Below, one piece after another: positions 2,594-5,501 of a stretch of 5,501 bases of DNA. Location: contig CAJUNZ010000126.1 in NCBI GenBank assembly GCA_910587755.1, positions 1-5,501 of the forward strand, written 5' to 3'. The notes beneath the pieces are model-generated. The model ran no database searches, was not told the origin of the DNA, and worked only from the letters and a program-made list of their open reading frames with translations. Both the position numbers and the translations under genes were made by a program. Numbering within the stretch: the stretch's first letter is position 1; each line of letters opens with the position of its first letter. Source of the DNA: an uncultured Acetatifactor sp. Lineage in GTDB: Bacteria; Bacillota; Clostridia; Lachnospirales; Lachnospiraceae.

Positions 2594-5501
2594 ATGGAGA
2601 AAAACAGAATACGTCCAATTGCCGGTACCAAAGTTGCGCGTATGAGTTATGCACGGCAAAAAGAGGTTTTGGAGATGCCCAACCTGATTGAAGTCCAGAA
2701 GGATTCCTATCAGTGGTTTCTTGACGAGGGTCTGCGGGAGGCTTTCGACGATATCTCCCCTATTGCAGATTACAGCGGTTCCCTGAGCCTTGAATTTGTC
2801 GACTTTGAACTGTGCAGAAACGACGTGAAATATTCTATTGAGGAATGCAAGGAGAGAGATGCCACCTATGCGGCCCCTTTGACGGTGACAGTCCGCCTGT
2901 ATAACAAGGAGAAGGAAGAGATCAGCGAACATAAGATTTTTATGGGCGACCTTCCTTTGATGACGGAAACAGGGACATTTGTGATAAATGGGGCAGAGCG
3001 CGTCATTGTCAGCCAGCTGGTGCGTTCTCCCGGCATTTACTATGCCATAGGCCATGACAAGATCGGTAAAAGGCTCTACTCCTGTACGGTGATTCCCAAC
3101 AGAGGAGCCTGGCTTGAGTATGAGACTGACTCCAATGATGTGTTCTATGTGCGTGTGGACAGAACTCGTAAGGTGCCCGTGACCGTTCTGATCCGTGCTC
3201 TGGGCATTGGCAGCAACGATGAGATCAGGGAAGTGTTCGGGGAGGAGCCTAAGATTGAGGCCAGTTTTGCCAAGGACACTTCGGAGAATTATCAGGAGGG
3301 CCTTCTGGAGCTGTACAAGAAGATCCGTCCCGGTGAGCCTTTGAGCGTGGAGAGCGCTGAGAGTTTGATCAATGCCATGTTCTTTGACCCCCGCAGGTAT
3401 GACCTGGCCAAGGTGGGAAGATATAAATTTAACAAGAAGCTGGCTCTCCGCAACCGGATCCGTCACCAGGTTCTGGCCTCTGATGCGGTGGATCCTCAGA
3501 CGGGAGAGATCCTGGCGGCGGCGGGCACAAAGATTACAGCGGAGCTGGCAGATGCCATTCAGAACGCTGCCGTTCCTTTTGTATACATCCAGACAGAGGA
3601 GAAGAACGTAAAGGTTCTCTCCAATATGATGGTGGATCTGACCAGTTATGTGGACTGCAGCCCCAAGGATTTCGGCATCCATGAGAAAGTTTACTTCCCG
3701 GTGCTGGCCAGGATTCTGGAGGAGTTCTCCGATGATCCGGAGAAGCTGGCCGAGGCCATCAAGAAGAACGCGCATGAGCTGGTGCCCAAACATATCACCA
3801 AGGAGGATATTATTGCCTCCATCAACTATAATATGCACTTGGAGTACGGCCTTGGAAACGATGACGATATCGACCACCTGGGCAACAGGCGCATCAGGGC
3901 GGTGGGTGAGCTGCTTCAGAACCAGTACCGCATTGGTCTGTCCAGGATGGAGAGGGTGGTGCGGGAGCGCATGACCACCCATGACGCGGACGATATTTCG
4001 CCCCAGGCGCTGATCAATATCAAGCCTGTGACGGCGGCGGTGAAGGAATTTTTCGGATCTTCCCAGCTGTCACAGTTTATGGACCAGAACAATCCACTGG
4101 CAGAGCTGACTCACAAGAGGCGTCTCTCCGCTCTGGGCCCGGGAGGACTTTCCAGGGACAGGGCAGGATTTGAGGTCCGGGACGTGCATTATTCCCATTA
4201 CGGCAGAATGTGCCCCATTGAGACCCCTGAGGGACCCAACATCGGACTGATCAACTCTCTGGCCAGCTATGCCAGGATCAATGAGTATGGATTTGTGGAG
4301 GCGCCTTACAGGAAGATTGACAAGACCGATCCGAAAAATCCTGTGGTCACGGACCAGGTGGTCTATATGACCGCGGACGAGGAGGACAATTACCATGTGG
4401 CCCAGGCCAGCGAGGCTCTGGACGAGGAGGGACATTTTGTCCGGAATACGGTCTCGGGCCGGTATATGGACGAGACTTCCGAGTATCCCCGCTCCATGTA
4501 TGACTATATGGACGTGTCGCCCAGGATGGTGTTTTCCGTGGCCACGGCCCTGATTCCTTTCCTTCAGAACGACGACGCGAACAGGGCTCTTATGGGATCC
4601 AACATGCAGCGTCAGGCGGTGCCGCTGCTGATCACGGAGGCCCCTGTGGTGGGGACGGGCATGGAGCCCAAGGCGGCGGTGGACTCCGGGGACTGTGTGG
4701 TGGCCAAGAAGCCGGGGACCATTGAGTATGTCTCCTCCAATCTGATCCGGATGGTATGCGACGACGGGGAGAAGATGGAATTTCGTCTGACCAAGTTCTC
4801 CCGCAGCAACCAGTCCAACTGCTACAACCAGAAGCCCATTGTCTACAAGGGAGATCATGTGGAGAAGGGGCAGGTTATAGCGGACGGTCCTTCCACGGCC
4901 ATGGGAGAACTTGCTCTGGGCAAGAATCCTCTGATCGGGTTTATGACCTGGGAGGGATATAACTACGAGGATGCGGTTCTCTTGAGTGAGAGGCTTGTGC
5001 AGGATGATGTGTACACTTCCGTCCACATTGAGGAGTATGAGGCGGAGGCCAGGGACACCAAACTGGGGCCGGAGGAGATCACCAGGGACGTGCCCGGCGT
5101 GGGCGATGAGGCCTTAAAAGACCTGGATGACAGGGGAATTATCCGCATTGGCGCGGAGGTTCACGCGGGAGATATCCTGGTGGGCAAGGTGACGCCCAAG
5201 GGCGAGACAGAGCTGACGGCGGAGGAGAGGCTTCTGAGGGCCATCTTCGGTGAGAAGGCCAGGGAGGTAAGGGACACGTCCCTGAAAGTTCCCCACGGCG
5301 AGTACGGTATCGTGGTGGATGCCAAGGTGTTTACCAGGGAGAACAGCGACGAACTCTCCCCTGGGGTGAACCAGGCGGTCAGGATCTACATTGCCCAGAA
5401 GAGAAAGCTTTCCGTGGGCGACAAGATGGCCGGACGCCACGGCAACAAGGGTGTGGTTTCCCGTGTGCTGCCGGTGGAAGACATGCCCTATCTGCCCAAC
5501 G
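2594..5501 (+). CDS. rpoB: RNA polymerase beta subunit, 5' part only
   Basis: RpoB is the beta subunit of core RNA polymerase, forming one side of the active-site cleft with beta'. The first 969 codons are present in one uninterrupted frame that runs off the right edge. Landmarks in order are PNLIEVQKDSYQWF (29-42), GTFVINGAERVIVSQLVRSPG (127-147), the rifampicin-pocket segment FFGSSQLSQFMDQNNPLAEL to LSALGPGG (from 486), RMCPIETPEGPNIGLI (538-553), WEGYNYEDAVLLSERLV (from 786) and GDKMAGRHGNKG with catalytic-region lysines K944 and K952. The last motif lies about 120 residues earlier than in E. coli, consistent with absence of the two lineage-specific insertions of the proteobacterial protein. 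D497, H507 and S512, equivalent to E. coli D516, H526 and S531, are the susceptible-type residues. The C-terminal part and presumably rpoC lie beyond the window. The gene is preceded by its own promoter and a structured leader. Confidence 0.98.
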   Translation, partial: MEKNRIRPIAGTKVARMSYARQKEVLEMPNLIEVQKDSYQWFLDEGLREAFDDISPIADYSGSLSLEFVDFELCRNDVKYSIEECKERDATYAAPLTVTVRLYNKEKEEISEHKIFMGDLPLMTETGTFVINGAERVIVSQLVRSPGIYYAIGHDKIGKRLYSCTVIPNRGAWLEYETDSNDVFYVRVDRTRKVPVTVLIRALGIGSNDEIREVFGEEPKIEASFAKDTSENYQEGLLELYKKIRPGEPLSVESAESLINAMFFDPRRYDLAKVGRYKFNKKLALRNRIRHQVLASDAVDPQTGEILAAAGTKITAELADAIQNAAVPFVYIQTEEKNVKVLSNMMVDLTSYVDCSPKDFGIHEKVYFPVLARILEEFSDDPEKLAEAIKKNAHELVPKHITKEDIIASINYNMHLEYGLGNDDDIDHLGNRRIRAVGELLQNQYRIGLSRMERVVRERMTTHDADDISPQALINIKPVTAAVKEFFGSSQLSQFMDQNNPLAELTHKRRLSALGPGGLSRDRAGFEVRDVHYSHYGRMCPIETPEGPNIGLINSLASYARINEYGFVEAPYRKIDKTDPKNPVVTDQVVYMTADEEDNYHVAQASEALDEEGHFVRNTVSGRYMDETSEYPRSMYDYMDVSPRMVFSVATALIPFLQNDDANRALMGSNMQRQAVPLLITEAPVVGTGMEPKAAVDSGDCVVAKKPGTIEYVSSNLIRMVCDDGEKMEFRLTKFSRSNQSNCYNQKPIVYKGDHVEKGQVIADGPSTAMGELALGKNPLIGFMTWEGYNYEDAVLLSERLVQDDVYTSVHIEEYEAEARDTKLGPEEITRDVPGVGDEALKDLDDRGIIRIGAEVHAGDILVGKVTPKGETELTAEERLLRAIFGEKAREVRDTSLKVPHGEYGIVVDAKVFTRENSDELSPGVNQAVRIYIAQKRKLSVGDKMAGRHGNKGVVSRVLPVEDMPYLPN

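Noticed and set aside
2591..3982. 463-codon open frame on the minus strand
   Set aside because: It lies wholly opposite rpoB, whose sense frame is certain. The translation is rich in His, Leu and Gly with no recognisable domain, as expected from the antisense of codon-biased coding DNA.
4070..5026. 318-codon open frame on the minus strand
   Set aside because: Antisense shadow of conserved rpoB; low-complexity His/Arg/Gly composition and no family resemblance.
1..5501. Mobile elements, CRISPR arrays, tRNA or rRNA genes, phage or defence genes
   Set aside because: Searched by eye on both strands. All sequence is accounted for by the ribosomal/polymerase genes and their leaders; no transposase, repeat-spacer array or tRNA-like segment was seen.

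Overview
This window is the ribosomal-protein/RNA-polymerase cluster of a bacterium, in the order rplK (3' end only), rplA, rplJ, rplL, rpoB (5' part only), all on the + strand. The protein sequences and signals point to the Firmicutes, most likely Clostridia and probably a Lachnospiraceae relative. The RpoB start (MEKNRIRPIAG, then PNLIEVQKDSYQWFLDEGL), the short L12 with an SAAAGVVVAAAG hinge, strong AGGAGG ribosome binding sites and a Firmicutes-type L10 leader all fit. The family-level placement is inference from memory of such sequences, not a search result.

Layout: 1-234 is the C-terminal domain of L11. 235-288 is a short spacer with a hairpin that resembles the 23S rRNA site bound by L1. 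289-978 is rplA (L1). 979-1229 is a regulatory gap with a sigma-A-type promoter directly behind the rplA stop, an L10 leader RNA and an intrinsic terminator whose 5' arm can also pair with the L10-binding domain, so it looks like an attenuator. 1230-1736 is rplJ (L10) and 1777-2148 is rplL (L7/L12).

2149-2593 is a 445-base gap before rpoB. It holds a terminator-like hairpin with a T-rich tail (2194-2240), a near-consensus extended -10 promoter (2268-2296) and a roughly 290-nt untranslated leader. That leader is dense with inverted repeats: a perfect 13-bp stem closing a three-way junction, a 9-bp GC-rich hairpin and a 21-bp hairpin just upstream of the rpoB start. From 2594 to the window end is the first 969 codons of rpoB (RNA polymerase beta), open at the right edge.

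The genes supply the L1 stalk, the L11/L10/L12 factor-binding stalk and the polymerase core. The layout suggests three separately tuned units: rplK-rplA (possible L1 feedback), rplJ-rplL (L10/L12 attenuation) and rpoB (own promoter and own structured leader). The genes are ordinary housekeeping genes. The rpoB leader is the part of the window I could not match to a known family and is the main candidate for something undescribed.
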